A DNA stretch of 64,000 nt, from positions 1 to 64,000 of the forward strand of contig CACJNI010000002.1 in the NCBI GenBank assembly GCA_902594705.1. The letters are read 5' to 3'. Under the pieces are notes generated by a model. The model worked only from the letters and a program-made list of their open reading frames with translations, did no database searches and was not told the origin of the DNA. Positions within the stretch are counted from its first letter, which is position 1. Each line of letters starts with the position of its first letter. The stretch comes from an uncultured Pelagibacteraceae bacterium. GTDB lineage: Bacteria; Pseudomonadota; Alphaproteobacteria; Pelagibacterales; Pelagibacteraceae. Both the position numbers and the translations under genes were made by a program. Below are positions 33,596-42,505 of this stretch, piece by piece.

Positions 33596-35029
33596 ATGCT
33601 CGATAAAAAAAAATTTTATATCAATGGCGAATGGGTTGAGCCAGTAAACAAGAATGAATGTGAAGTTATTAATCCATCAACAGAAGAAGTTTGTGCAATT
33701 ATAAGTCTTGGAAGTTCTGATGATACAAATGCTGCAGTCAAAGCAGCAAAATCTGCATTTGAGACTTGGAAAGAAACTTCAAAAGAAGAAAGGTTAAATT
33801 TATTAGAAAAATTATTAAAAATTTATAATTCTAGATGGGATGATATGACTGATGCTATTACTACAGAGCTTGGTTGTCCTAAAGATTGGTGTTCAGCTAA
33901 TCAAACATCTTCTGGCGCAGGTCATATCGAAGACTTTATAAAAAGATTAAAAGAATTCGAATTCGAACCAGGTTTTGATAAAGGATCTACTAATCATATT
34001 GTATATGAGCCAATTGGAGTTTGTGGATTAATTACACCTTGGAATTGGCCTATAAATCAAATTGCTTTAAAAGTAATTCCAGCTTTTGCTACTGGGTGTA
34101 CAATGGTACTTAAACCATCTGAAATTGCACCATTGTCAGGAATGCTATTTGCAGAGATGATAGATGAGGCTGGATTTCCAGCTGGAGTATTTAATTTGGT
34201 AAATGGTGATGGGCCTGGTGTTGGAACTGACCTGTCAGGACATCCTGATGTTGATATGGTCTCATTTACAGGATCTACTAGAGCTGGAAAATTAATTACA
34301 AAGAATGCTGCTGAAACTATAAAAAGAGTTTGTCTTGAACTTGGTGGTAAAGGTGGAAATATTGTTTTTGCTGATGCATATCCTGATGCAGTCAGAGATG
34401 GTATTAGAAACGTAATGAGTAATTCAGGTCAATCCTGTGATGCCCCAACTAGAATGCTTGTTGAAAAATCAATTTATAAAAGAGCTGTTGAAGAGGCTGC
34501 AGATGAAGCAAATAAAATTAAAGTTGATCTTGCTTCAAAAGCTGGTGACCATATTGGGCCTGTAATTTCAAAAACTCAATTTGATAAAATTCAAAGTTTA
34601 ATAAATAGTGGAATTGAAGAAGGTGCTACTTTAGTAGCAGGTGGTCCTGACAAACCTGAAGATCTAAAGAAAGGTTATTTTATTAAACCAACAGTATTCA
34701 CTGATGTTAATAATAATATGAGAATTGCTAAAGAGGAAATATTTGGACCAGTATTGTCGATTATTCCTTTTGAAAATGAAGAAGAAGCTATCCAAATTAC
34801 AAATGATACAGAATATGGATTAGGAAACTATTTACAAACAGAGGATAATGAAAAGGCAAAAAGAGTCTCAAAAAAATTAAGGTCCGGAATTGTGTATGTA
34901 AATCATAAAGCAGCTGACTCTGGGACTCCTTTTGGTGGGTATAGACAATCTGGAAATGGACGTGAAGGTGGAACCTGGGGATTGCATGAATATCTAGAGG
35001 TAAAAACTATTACTGAATGGAAAAATTAA
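33596..35029 (+). CDS. NAD(P)-dependent aldehyde dehydrogenase (paralogue of 7748)
   Basis: This 477-residue ALDH has N150 in TPWNWPIN, E248 in CLELGGKGGN, C281 in NSGQSCDAPTRM and the FTGSTRAG loop. It aligns with the enzyme encoded at 7748-9181 over its whole length, so the two arose by duplication and probably differ in substrate. It leads a plus-strand run with a VOC protein, a homocysteine methyltransferase, MsrA and a serine hydrolase, and is divergent from the EutA-DoeA-Pot unit. In ectoine breakdown an aldehyde dehydrogenase (DoeC) makes aspartate from its semialdehyde; whether this gene does so is speculation. Confidence 0.9.
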   Translation: MLDKKKFYINGEWVEPVNKNECEVINPSTEEVCAIISLGSSDDTNAAVKAAKSAFETWKETSKEERLNLLEKLLKIYNSRWDDMTDAITTELGCPKDWCSANQTSSGAGHIEDFIKRLKEFEFEPGFDKGSTNHIVYEPIGVCGLITPWNWPINQIALKVIPAFATGCTMVLKPSEIAPLSGMLFAEMIDEAGFPAGVFNLVNGDGPGVGTDLSGHPDVDMVSFTGSTRAGKLITKNAAETIKRVCLELGGKGGNIVFADAYPDAVRDGIRNVMSNSGQSCDAPTRMLVEKSIYKRAVEEAADEANKIKVDLASKAGDHIGPVISKTQFDKIQSLINSGIEEGATLVAGGPDKPEDLKKGYFIKPTVFTDVNNNMRIAKEEIFGPVLSIIPFENEEEAIQITNDTEYGLGNYLQTEDNEKAKRVSKKLRSGIVYVNHKAADSGTPFGGYRQSGNGREGGTWGLHEYLEVKTITEWKN

Positions 35030-35030
35030 A

Positions 35031-35411
35031 ATGCTTGGTTATGTAATGGTAGGAACCAATAACTTAGAAAAAGCAATAATTTTTTATGATGAAGTCTTAA
35101 AAGTTTTAAATCTAGAAAGAAATTATAAAGATGAAGTTTGCGCTGGTTACACAGAAAAAAATGGCGATGGAACTATAGAGTTTTATGTGACCAAACCTGT
35201 CAATATGAAAGAGGCAACTAATGGAAATGGAACGCAAGTTTCATTTATTACATCATCTAGAGATATAGTTGATAAGTTTCATGAGATTGGACTTAAGGCA
35301 GGTGGAAAAAGTGAAGGAGCTGGAGGTGAAAGACCAGAAGGTTCTGGAGTTTACTATTCTTATATTCGAGATCTTGATAATAATAAAATTTGTGCTTTCA
35401 CAAACAATTAA
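35031..35411 (+). CDS. VOC/glyoxalase-fold protein
   Basis: This 126-residue protein has the paired beta-alpha-beta units of the vicinal-oxygen-chelate fold: VMVGTNNLEKAIIFYDEVL at the start and YSYIRDLDNNKICAFT at the end. The end motif (RDPDGN-like) is typical of small glyoxalase/bleomycin-resistance family members. A metal site is not obvious because the usual first histidine is absent (VMVGT in place of HV). It starts 1 base after the aldehyde dehydrogenase and its stop overlaps the next start (TAATG). Function unknown. Confidence 0.8.
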   Translation: MLGYVMVGTNNLEKAIIFYDEVLKVLNLERNYKDEVCAGYTEKNGDGTIEFYVTKPVNMKEATNGNGTQVSFITSSRDIVDKFHEIGLKAGGKSEGAGGERPEGSGVYYSYIRDLDNNKICAFTNN

Positions 35412-36322
35412 TGTCTTACAATTTAATTCAAGAAAAAATCAATGAAGGAAAAATTATTTTACTTGATGGAGGTATAGGTGCTGAGCTTGAAAAAAAAGGA
35501 GCTAAAATGGATCAAAACCTCTGGTGTGGAAAATGTTCAGTAGATAGCCCAGAATTTCTAAAAGAGGTTCATGAAAATTATATTGATGCAGGTGCTGATG
35601 TTATTACAACAAATACTTATGCTACAACTCCAATTTCTCTTAGAAAACACGGATATGAAGACTCAATTGAATTATTTAATAAACAAGCAGTTCAAATTGC
35701 AAAACAAGCAATTAATAATTCAAAAAAGAACATCTGTTTAGCAGGAAGTGTTTCGAGTTATGGAAGTTTTCTTAAACTTGGAACAAAGAACATGAAGCCA
35801 TGTTTTAATGAACATATTAAAATTTTATCAAATGAGGGTGTTGATTTAATAATTTTAGAAGCAATGACATCTCAAGCAGAAATAGTGGAGACTATGCTTG
35901 AGTGTTCTTCAAATATAAAGTTACCTGTTTGGCTTTCTATTTCCTGTGTAATAGATCAGAATACAAAAAATATTACACTTGGTTATGATGATGTGAAGAA
36001 TAAAACTGAAATTTATGAGGATTTAGAAGTATCGTTGAAAAATTTTAGTAAATTACATAAGGGGCCAATTTTAATTGCTCACTCAGATATTAAAACAACA
36101 AGTGCAGCTTTAGATACTGCATTAAAAAATTATAATGGAGTTATTGGTGCATACCCTAACAAAGGCTATTACGAAAAACCAAATTGGAAGTTTGTGGATG
36201 ATTTTTCACCCAATGATTATTTGGAAGTTGCAAAAAAATGGTTTAGCAAAGGTGTAAAAATTGTTGGTGGTTGTTGTGGTATAGGAGTTGAAGAGATAAA
36301 AGCTGTTTCAATTTTGAAGTAA
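35411..36322 (+). CDS. Homocysteine S-methyltransferase family protein
   Basis: This 303-residue barrel enzyme would transfer a methyl group to homocysteine via a zinc-activated thiol. The signature LLDGGIGAELEKKG is at the start, NTYATTP follows near residue 70, and the zinc cysteines are in SISCVID (about residue 180) and VGGCCGIG near the C-terminus. The start ATG at 35411 overlaps the VOC stop (TAATG); an in-frame TTG at 35390 is less likely. The methyl donor may be S-methylmethionine, glycine betaine, dimethylpropiothetin or another methylated osmolyte. A second family member lies at 37966 on the other strand. Confidence 0.85.
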   Translation: MSYNLIQEKINEGKIILLDGGIGAELEKKGAKMDQNLWCGKCSVDSPEFLKEVHENYIDAGADVITTNTYATTPISLRKHGYEDSIELFNKQAVQIAKQAINNSKKNICLAGSVSSYGSFLKLGTKNMKPCFNEHIKILSNEGVDLIILEAMTSQAEIVETMLECSSNIKLPVWLSISCVIDQNTKNITLGYDDVKNKTEIYEDLEVSLKNFSKLHKGPILIAHSDIKTTSAALDTALKNYNGVIGAYPNKGYYEKPNWKFVDDFSPNDYLEVAKKWFSKGVKIVGGCCGIGVEEIKAVSILK

Positions 36323-36339
36323 TAATATATTGTAAAATT

Positions 36340-36795
36340 ATGAAAACTTTTATTGGTGGTATTGGTTGTTTTTGGGACGAAACTAAATACGATGGTATAA
36401 AAGGAATATTATCTACCGAATGTGGTTATTGCGGAGGTGATGATCCTAATGTTACTTACAAAGCAGTTTGTGGTGGGGATACAGGTCACATAGAAGTAGT
36501 CAAAGTTCAATATGATGAAAATATTTTAAGTTATGAAGACATGGTCAGATTATTTTTTAAACTCCATGACTCAACTCAAAAGAATAGACAAGGAACTTAT
36601 GTAGGAATTCAATATCGCTCTGAGATATTTTATAATAATGATAATGAAAAAAATACAGCAGAGAAAATTTTAAAAGAAATGAATGAGAAATTAGATGGAA
36701 AAGTTACTACAAAAGTTTCCAAAGAAAAAAACTATTGTAAAGCAGAAGGCTATCATCAAAAGTACGAGAAAAATAAATCTCTTAAGTTTGGATAA
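36340..36795 (+). CDS. msrA: Peptide methionine sulfoxide reductase A
   Basis: This 151-residue MsrA has the catalytic C10 in GIGCFWDET, with TGHIEVVKVQYD, FFKLHDSTQKNRQG and YRSEIF, then CKAEGYHQKY at the end, where the cysteine could be the recycling one. It reduces methionine-S-sulfoxide. The usual GGCFWC pattern is changed to GIGCFWDE. It follows the homocysteine methyltransferase by 17 bases. Confidence 0.92.
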   Translation: MKTFIGGIGCFWDETKYDGIKGILSTECGYCGGDDPNVTYKAVCGGDTGHIEVVKVQYDENILSYEDMVRLFFKLHDSTQKNRQGTYVGIQYRSEIFYNNDNEKNTAEKILKEMNEKLDGKVTTKVSKEKNYCKAEGYHQKYEKNKSLKFG

Positions 36796-36806
36796 AAAGT
36801 ACTAAT

Positions 36807-37964
36807 TTGAAAAAAATTATTTCAGAAAAAAATCCAGAATTAGTTACAAGAAAAGATAATAAAGCTCAATGGAATCTCCCAAATAAAAGGAGGTTGGGTT
36901 TTAGAAATTTATATAAAATTAATAGATATGGAATATACCTTAGATCAGATTTTGTTTTAAAATTAAAAAAAAAAATTAATAAGAGAATTGGTAAATTATC
37001 TTTAGTAAAAAAGGTAACTAAAAATAAAGCTTTTTGCTCTTTAATAGTTGGTAAAGATCAGGATATTTTATTCGAGCAGTACGCAAAGGACTTTTCTACA
37101 AATCAGCCTCAAACAATTATGTCAATTACAAAAATGTTTATACATTTATTTGTGGGAGAGCTGATAGACAGAAAACTAATTAACTTAAATAAGAAAATTT
37201 CATTTTACTTGCCAAAAATTGGTAGTGGTTATGCAAATGCAAAGGTAAAAGACGTTTTAGACATGAACATTGTAAATCTATATAGCGAAGATTATACAAA
37301 AGCTTATTCGTCTTCATTTTTACATGAGCCTGTGGGGGGATGGAGACTGCCGATTAAAGGCAAAAACATTCAAAGCCAGGAACAATATTTAAATTCAATT
37401 AAATCTTTAAAAAGCAGAGATTTAAAAAATTATACCGATCTGGCGCATTATAAATCAGCTAATACCGATGTTATTGGACTAATTGTAGAAAAAGTAAGTA
37501 AAAAAAGTTTAAGACAATGGCTGTTGGAAACAGTTGAAGCAACAGGATTTGAAGAAGGATTGTATATAGGAACAGATAGATTTGGAACACCGTGGATGTC
37601 TGGAGGCGGAAGTTTAATTACAAGAGATTTTTTAAGAATGGGTTTACTTTTTTCTAGGTTTGGAAAAGGTATAAATGGAAAAAATATTGGTTCTAAAACT
37701 TTTTTGAGTAAAACTATTAATAGTGAGGGACCCAAATACATTCAATTATCTAAAGATAAATTTGTCTGTTATGTTAATTCATTAATGAAATGCGGTAACT
37801 GGATTGGTCACTCTGGGTATGGGGGCCAATTTTTAGGAATAAATTTGAAAACAAAAGTTGTTGCTGCATTTTTTTCTGTCTTAGAGACTAAATCTGCAAC
37901 AAATGAAAAATATAAAAAAGATATGGTAAATATGATAGACCAAATAATTAGTAAAGATTACTAA
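36807..37964 (+). CDS. Beta-lactamase-like serine hydrolase
   Basis: This 385-residue protein belongs to the class C beta-lactamase / esterase family. The SxxK nucleophile motif is SITK in TIMSITKMFIHLF, and YKSANTDVIGLIVEKV gives the YxN-type element in the second position. The C-terminal GNWIGHSGYGGQFLGI resembles the HxG box. No signal peptide is seen, so a cytoplasmic esterase or amidase is likely. Translation appears to start at TTG (36807), with no ATG in frame before residue 105; an AT-rich purine run precedes it. It ends 1 base before the convergent methyltransferase. Confidence 0.8.
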   Translation: MKKIISEKNPELVTRKDNKAQWNLPNKRRLGFRNLYKINRYGIYLRSDFVLKLKKKINKRIGKLSLVKKVTKNKAFCSLIVGKDQDILFEQYAKDFSTNQPQTIMSITKMFIHLFVGELIDRKLINLNKKISFYLPKIGSGYANAKVKDVLDMNIVNLYSEDYTKAYSSSFLHEPVGGWRLPIKGKNIQSQEQYLNSIKSLKSRDLKNYTDLAHYKSANTDVIGLIVEKVSKKSLRQWLLETVEATGFEEGLYIGTDRFGTPWMSGGGSLITRDFLRMGLLFSRFGKGINGKNIGSKTFLSKTINSEGPKYIQLSKDKFVCYVNSLMKCGNWIGHSGYGGQFLGINLKTKVVAAFFSVLETKSATNEKYKKDMVNMIDQIISKDY

Positions 37965-37965
37965 T

Positions 37966-38949
37966 TTAAGAAAATCTTGTTATCAAGGATTTTAAATGTT
38001 TATCTGTGACGCCACAACAACCCCCAATAATTTTTACCTGATCGTCTATTAACTCAGAACACTTATCAACAAATTCAATTTCATTTTCAGTTATTAATGC
38101 TTGCATAGTACTCGTGTCAAATTTATGAATTTCTGGATAGAACATAATTGGCCCATTCCAATTTGATTTTAAAACTTTCATTCCCTCCTTTGTATCAATA
38201 AACCAACTATGCATAATGCCATAAACATCTCCACCGATAGATTTGAGTGAATTAATTATTTCAGCGAAATTTATAATTTTATCTTCAGGAAGGAATTTTG
38301 GCACGTCAGGATATTTTAAAGGGTCATATATAATAGATCTCTCTTTTTCAGCTCTAAAATTTCTACCTACTACAGTTTCATCAAACTTACTTATGCAGCA
38401 ACTTAATCCAACCCAGACAGGTAAACCTGTTTCCAAAGCTGCATTAAGCAAAATTTTAGCATGGTCAATATCTAAAAGCATTTCAAGAATAAGCACTTCG
38501 ACTCCCTCTTCTTTTAATACCTTCGCTTGTTCTTTATAATTTTTTTCTTCTTTTGCAAATGATGGTACATATTTTGTGTCAGGTCTAAATTCATTTTCAG
38601 CCAAAGCTAAATATGTTGACATGCTTCCTGCAATTTTAATTTTTTTTCCAGAATTTTTGACCGCTTGTCTTGCTAACTTAACTGTATCAATGTTAATTTT
38701 TATAGTCTGATCTCCTAAATTTGAAGGCTCAAGACAATGCCTTGCAGTTCCAAAAGTATTGGTTGTTATCATATCACATCCGGCGTTTATATGACTTTCG
38801 TGTACTTTGATTACTATTTCTGGTGAGAAAACATTTGCTAAACCAGAAAAAGCTGGTCCCATAGTTCCGCCAAGTCTCTGAATTTCTGAGCCTGTTCCAC
38901 CATCTAAGAAGACTTTTTTTTTTGATTTCAATAATTCATTAATATCCAT
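37966..38949 (-). CDS. Homocysteine S-methyltransferase family protein (paralogue)
   Basis: This 327-residue barrel enzyme has VFLDGGTGSEIQRLGG at residues 14-29, TTNTFGTARHCL, the cysteine pair in VGLSCCISKF and the C-terminal zinc box IIGGCCGVTDKHL. It is only distantly similar to the enzyme at 35411. The insert between (about residues 185-225, FRAEKERSIIYD...) and WFIDTKEGM distinguish it. The donor substrate is unknown; betaine or another methylated compound would suit the neighbourhood. Its start overlaps the stop of the EamA gene by 1 base, making it last in a four-gene minus-strand unit. Confidence 0.85.
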   Translation of the reverse strand: MDINELLKSKKKVFLDGGTGSEIQRLGGTMGPAFSGLANVFSPEIVIKVHESHINAGCDMITTNTFGTARHCLEPSNLGDQTIKINIDTVKLARQAVKNSGKKIKIAGSMSTYLALAENEFRPDTKYVPSFAKEEKNYKEQAKVLKEEGVEVLILEMLLDIDHAKILLNAALETGLPVWVGLSCCISKFDETVVGRNFRAEKERSIIYDPLKYPDVPKFLPEDKIINFAEIINSLKSIGGDVYGIMHSWFIDTKEGMKVLKSNWNGPIMFYPEIHKFDTSTMQALITENEIEFVDKCSELIDDQVKIIGGCCGVTDKHLKSLITRFS

Positions 38950-39851
38950 TATGCTAATTTCTTCTCTGACTTTGGAACATATACAACTTCAATTACACCA
39001 CCAAGAATTATTAGAATACTACCTATTGTTTCTCTCCAACCAAAAGGTTCATTTGTTAAAATACTAGCACTAACAACACCAACAATTATTTCAGCTAAAA
39101 ATAAAATAGATGATAAGCCGGCTCCTAGTTTGCTTGGAGCCCAAAAGATTATTACTCCTGTAGGAATAAAATAAAATATCGAGATAAGTAATAAAAAAGT
39201 GGACATTGACATGATAACCTCCACTGATGGAACTGGTCCTAAATAATCTACTAAGAATAACCCAATAGGTATACTGGCTAAACCTCCATAAAAAAAGAAT
39301 GTGAATATAATTGGAAAGACTCCATCTGTTTTAATTATTTCCATTCTAATTAAACCAGCACCAAATAGTGCACCTCCAGCAAGAGCCAACCAATCCCCTG
39401 CATTTTGAGGTAGTGGGATTATATTTTCTTGACTGAATACAATCCATAAACCTCCTAGTGCCAAACCTAATGTGATTACCCTCTTCCAACCAAATTTCTT
39501 TTTTAAAAATATAATTTCAAATATTGTTGTCCAAACAGGTATCATGTAAAACATGATTAATGCTTTAACTACATCAGTAAGAAGAAAGCTAAGAGCATAA
39601 CAAACAAATCCGCTTCCAACAAAAAAACCAGTCAGAGGAAATTCCAATCCAATAGACTTTCCTTTTATAACTCTCCAAATTGCGACTGGTGATAATATTA
39701 ATATTCCAACCACCATTTGGGATATTGTTCCCCAGCCACCAGTCAAACCTCCATCTTCTAGTATTCTTTGAGGTAACCAATAAATTCCCCATGAACCAGC
39801 AGCAATAGCTAATGCAAATGAAATTTTAAAATGATGAGGGTGTCTGGTCAT
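38949..39851 (-). CDS. EamA/DMT-family transporter
   Basis: This 300-residue protein has about ten membrane helices in two EamA repeats. The first repeat ends with WIVFSQ and the second has AEIIVGVVSASILTNEPFG near residue 260, the typical place for the conserved E/P. Members mostly export amino acids or metabolites. It lies between an amidase (2-base gap upstream) and a homocysteine methyltransferase, and could export a product of either. Two other, unrelated-looking family members are at 42506 and 55576. Confidence 0.85.
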   Translation of the reverse strand: MTRHPHHFKISFALAIAAGSWGIYWLPQRILEDGGLTGGWGTISQMVVGILILSPVAIWRVIKGKSIGLEFPLTGFFVGSGFVCYALSFLLTDVVKALIMFYMIPVWTTIFEIIFLKKKFGWKRVITLGLALGGLWIVFSQENIIPLPQNAGDWLALAGGALFGAGLIRMEIIKTDGVFPIIFTFFFYGGLASIPIGLFLVDYLGPVPSVEVIMSMSTFLLLISIFYFIPTGVIIFWAPSKLGAGLSSILFLAEIIVGVVSASILTNEPFGWRETIGSILIILGGVIEVVYVPKSEKKLA

Positions 39852-39853
39852 TA

Positions 39854-41266
39854 TTATTCCGTTAATTCTGGTTTAAATTTTGAAAAGTTAAAAATTTCTT
39901 CATAAGATTTGGCAAAGTTAATTAGTTTATTATCTTCTTTAACATTTGCTATAATCTGCATTCCCATTGGTAGCCTTTTATTATTAAAACCAACTGGAAT
40001 AGATATAGTTGGCAAACCAAGCAAACTTGATAATGTATAGACTTCCATATATCTATGATAAGTGTCAATTTTATTATCATTGATAAATTCTGGATTGTTT
40101 AGGTTCTTTTCAAAAGGAAATAGTTGAGCCGAAGGTAATGCTAAAAAATCATAATGTTTAAATAGGTTTTGTATTTTATCCATATATTTATTTCTTATTT
40201 CTATTGCTTTTAAAACATCGTTTGTTTTGATGCTTTTCCCTTTTTCATATTCCCAATATGCTTGAGAAGGTAATTCATTTAAATTTTTTAAATTATATAA
40301 CAAAAAGTTTTCATACAAAAATTTGGCTCTTAATATTGTCCAAGAATACCACAATTCTTCTGAATTAATTTCAGTTTTTAAATCTTCAATATTTAAATTA
40401 TTTGATTGTAATTTTTTTAAAATATTTTCACATAAGTCGATGATTCCATCTTCATACTTATATTGTTCGTTTAGATCAATGCACCATCCAATTTTTAAAT
40501 CTGAAAGTTTTTTAATATTTATATCTTCAAGATCGAAAGATAATTTATCCTTTACATTCTTCCCTTTTATATAGTTAAATAAAAATTCCATGTCATTGGG
40601 AGTCCTAGCAAAACATCCAGTTGTAGATATTAAAGGAAAATCTTTTAAATTTTTAATTTCAAATCTATCTTCTGCAATCGCACCAGGTGTTGGTCTTAAT
40701 CCATAAATATTTGCAAATGCTGCTGGGTTTCTACAAGATCCCATCATATCTGTGCCATCTGCAAAAGGAATTAAATTTGCTGCAACAGCTGCTGCTGCAC
40801 CACCAGAAGACCCTCCCGCTGACTTACTATGATCATAAACATTTGAAGTTGCTCCATAAACTCTGTTAGTAGTATGACAACCAACAGCAAATTCAGAGAG
40901 ATTTGTTTTACCAATTAAAATTGTGTTTTTTCTATAATTATCTACTAATAAAGAGTCCTTTTTTGGTATATTTTTTAATAACTCTTTATACCCATAGCAT
41001 GTTACCTCATTTTTAATATCAAATAATTCTTTAACAGCAATTGGAAGTCCATAAATATCATCTTTGTCATTATGACTATTAAAATTTTCATCTTTTAATT
41101 TTGCTTCTTCAGTAATTTTTGTTTCATCTATATGTGAAATAATAGCATTTAATTTTGGATTGAATTTTTTTATTCTATCTAAATAGAAATTTAGTACCTC
41201 TACTATTTTAATTTCTCTTTTTTTTATTTTTGAAATTATTTGATGGACAGAAAAATTCTCAAGCAC
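39854..41266 (-). CDS. Amidase signature family enzyme
   Basis: This 470-residue hydrolase has the Ser-cisSer-Lys triad: K79 in GLPIAVKELFDI, cis-Ser S153/S154 in SAGGSSGGAAAAV, and nucleophile S177 in GTDMMGSCRNPAA. It would split a carboxamide to an acid and ammonia or an amine. The family includes GatA; the lack of gatB/gatC nearby and the shorter glycine loop point to a catabolic amidase. The substrate is unknown. It lies 10 bases after the Fe-alcohol dehydrogenase and 2 bases before the EamA gene. Confidence 0.88.
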   Translation of the reverse strand: MLENFSVHQIISKIKKREIKIVEVLNFYLDRIKKFNPKLNAIISHIDETKITEEAKLKDENFNSHNDKDDIYGLPIAVKELFDIKNEVTCYGYKELLKNIPKKDSLLVDNYRKNTILIGKTNLSEFAVGCHTTNRVYGATSNVYDHSKSAGGSSGGAAAAVAANLIPFADGTDMMGSCRNPAAFANIYGLRPTPGAIAEDRFEIKNLKDFPLISTTGCFARTPNDMEFLFNYIKGKNVKDKLSFDLEDINIKKLSDLKIGWCIDLNEQYKYEDGIIDLCENILKKLQSNNLNIEDLKTEINSEELWYSWTILRAKFLYENFLLYNLKNLNELPSQAYWEYEKGKSIKTNDVLKAIEIRNKYMDKIQNLFKHYDFLALPSAQLFPFEKNLNNPEFINDNKIDTYHRYMEVYTLSSLLGLPTISIPVGFNNKRLPMGMQIIANVKEDNKLINFAKSYEEIFNFSKFKPELTE

Positions 41267-41276
41267 TTAATTAAAC

Positions 41277-42467
41277 CTATCTTGCTTGTCTAATACTCTC
41301 TAAAACTAAAGTCTTGACCTCATCTAATGATGCCTTTTTAGGATTTTGTCCATAAGCTTGGTCTAACATTGATTTCTTTGCTATTCTCTCTTGGCAATCT
41401 TCTGGCACTCCTAATTCATTTAATCCTTTAGGGATTTTTAATCTATCTAGAATTATATTTAAGTTGTCTTGAAAACTTTCAATTGAATGGTTTTCAAATT
41501 GCATGGCCTCTGACATTCTTTTTACTTTTTCTTCTAATCCAGGTAAATTATATTTCATGACTGCAGGAAGTATAATTGCATTAGTCAATCCATGATGAGT
41601 ATTATATTCAGCACCAACCATGTGCGAAATTGCATGAACTAAACCTAGACCTTTTAAGAAAGCTATTCCACCCAAATAAGATCCTATAATCATTCCTCCT
41701 CTTGCTAAAAGATTATCAGGTTCTTCGACAGCTGCATAAAGTGATTTTGAAATTAAATTTAAACTTTCTAATGCAGAACCATCACAAAGTGGATGAAACA
41801 TAGGAACACTATAACCTTCAATTGCATGTATCATTGCATCTATACCGGTCCAAGCAGTAAGATTAGCCGGTAATTTTAAAGTTAGCTCTGGATCTACTAA
41901 AGCTAAACATGGTCGGGCATCTGGATGCCATAAACAAAATTTCATTCCTTTTTCAAGATGAGTGACCATGGCAGTAACTTCAGTTTCAGCACCTGTTCCT
42001 GCTGTAGTTGGAATAGTAATTATTTTTGGAAAAGGATTTTCCATAGTTAGTTTTGGTGGCTCTTTTTCAAATTCAAAATCCCATAACGGCACACCGCTAT
42101 CAACTGTAAGAGAAATTGCTTTTCCTCCATCCATTGCACTTCCACCGCCTATTGCAATTATTGCATCATGATTGCCTTCACGAAATTTTTTACATCCAGA
42201 ATCTATTTCATCATCTCTAGGATTTGGCGATATATTTGAATAAATATCTGATTTGATTTTTGAGTCATTAAGTAAATTTTGTAAATCACTTATAAATGGT
42301 AAATTTACACTACCACTATCAGTAACGATTAATGCATTATTTATTTTAAAATTTTTACAAAACTTTCCAATTTCTTTAAATCTTCCAGGTCCATAAGCTG
42401 TAAAAGTTGGGAATGTCCAATCCTGATTATTTAATAAAAATTCTTCATTAAGCTTAAAATTTTGCAT
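41277..42467 (-). CDS. Iron-containing alcohol dehydrogenase
   Basis: This 396-residue group III alcohol dehydrogenase has the NAD-phosphate loop IGGGSAMDGGKAI near residue 101, TTAGTGAETE, and the metal ligands in TGIDAMIHAIEGY (D and H), LVHAISHMVGA (H) and NTHHGLTNA (H). It reduces an aldehyde or oxidises an alcohol. It is the first gene of the minus-strand unit (alcohol dehydrogenase, amidase, EamA exporter, methyltransferase). Only 38 bases separate it from the divergent EamA gene. Confidence 0.9.
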   Translation of the reverse strand: MQNFKLNEEFLLNNQDWTFPTFTAYGPGRFKEIGKFCKNFKINNALIVTDSGSVNLPFISDLQNLLNDSKIKSDIYSNISPNPRDDEIDSGCKKFREGNHDAIIAIGGGSAMDGGKAISLTVDSGVPLWDFEFEKEPPKLTMENPFPKIITIPTTAGTGAETEVTAMVTHLEKGMKFCLWHPDARPCLALVDPELTLKLPANLTAWTGIDAMIHAIEGYSVPMFHPLCDGSALESLNLISKSLYAAVEEPDNLLARGGMIIGSYLGGIAFLKGLGLVHAISHMVGAEYNTHHGLTNAIILPAVMKYNLPGLEEKVKRMSEAMQFENHSIESFQDNLNIILDRLKIPKGLNELGVPEDCQERIAKKSMLDQAYGQNPKKASLDEVKTLVLESIRQAR

Positions 42468-42505
42468 AATATTTTAAAAACTTATACTAATTTCAATATT
42501 ATTAA

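Noticed and set aside
35390..35410. TTG start for the homocysteine methyltransferase, seven codons upstream
   Set aside because: The ATG at 35411 forms a TAATG junction with the preceding stop, as in many other gene pairs here.
37966..38949. SAM-V or other riboswitch in front of the homocysteine methyltransferase genes
   Set aside because: Both genes overlap or abut the upstream coding region, so no leader exists to hold one.
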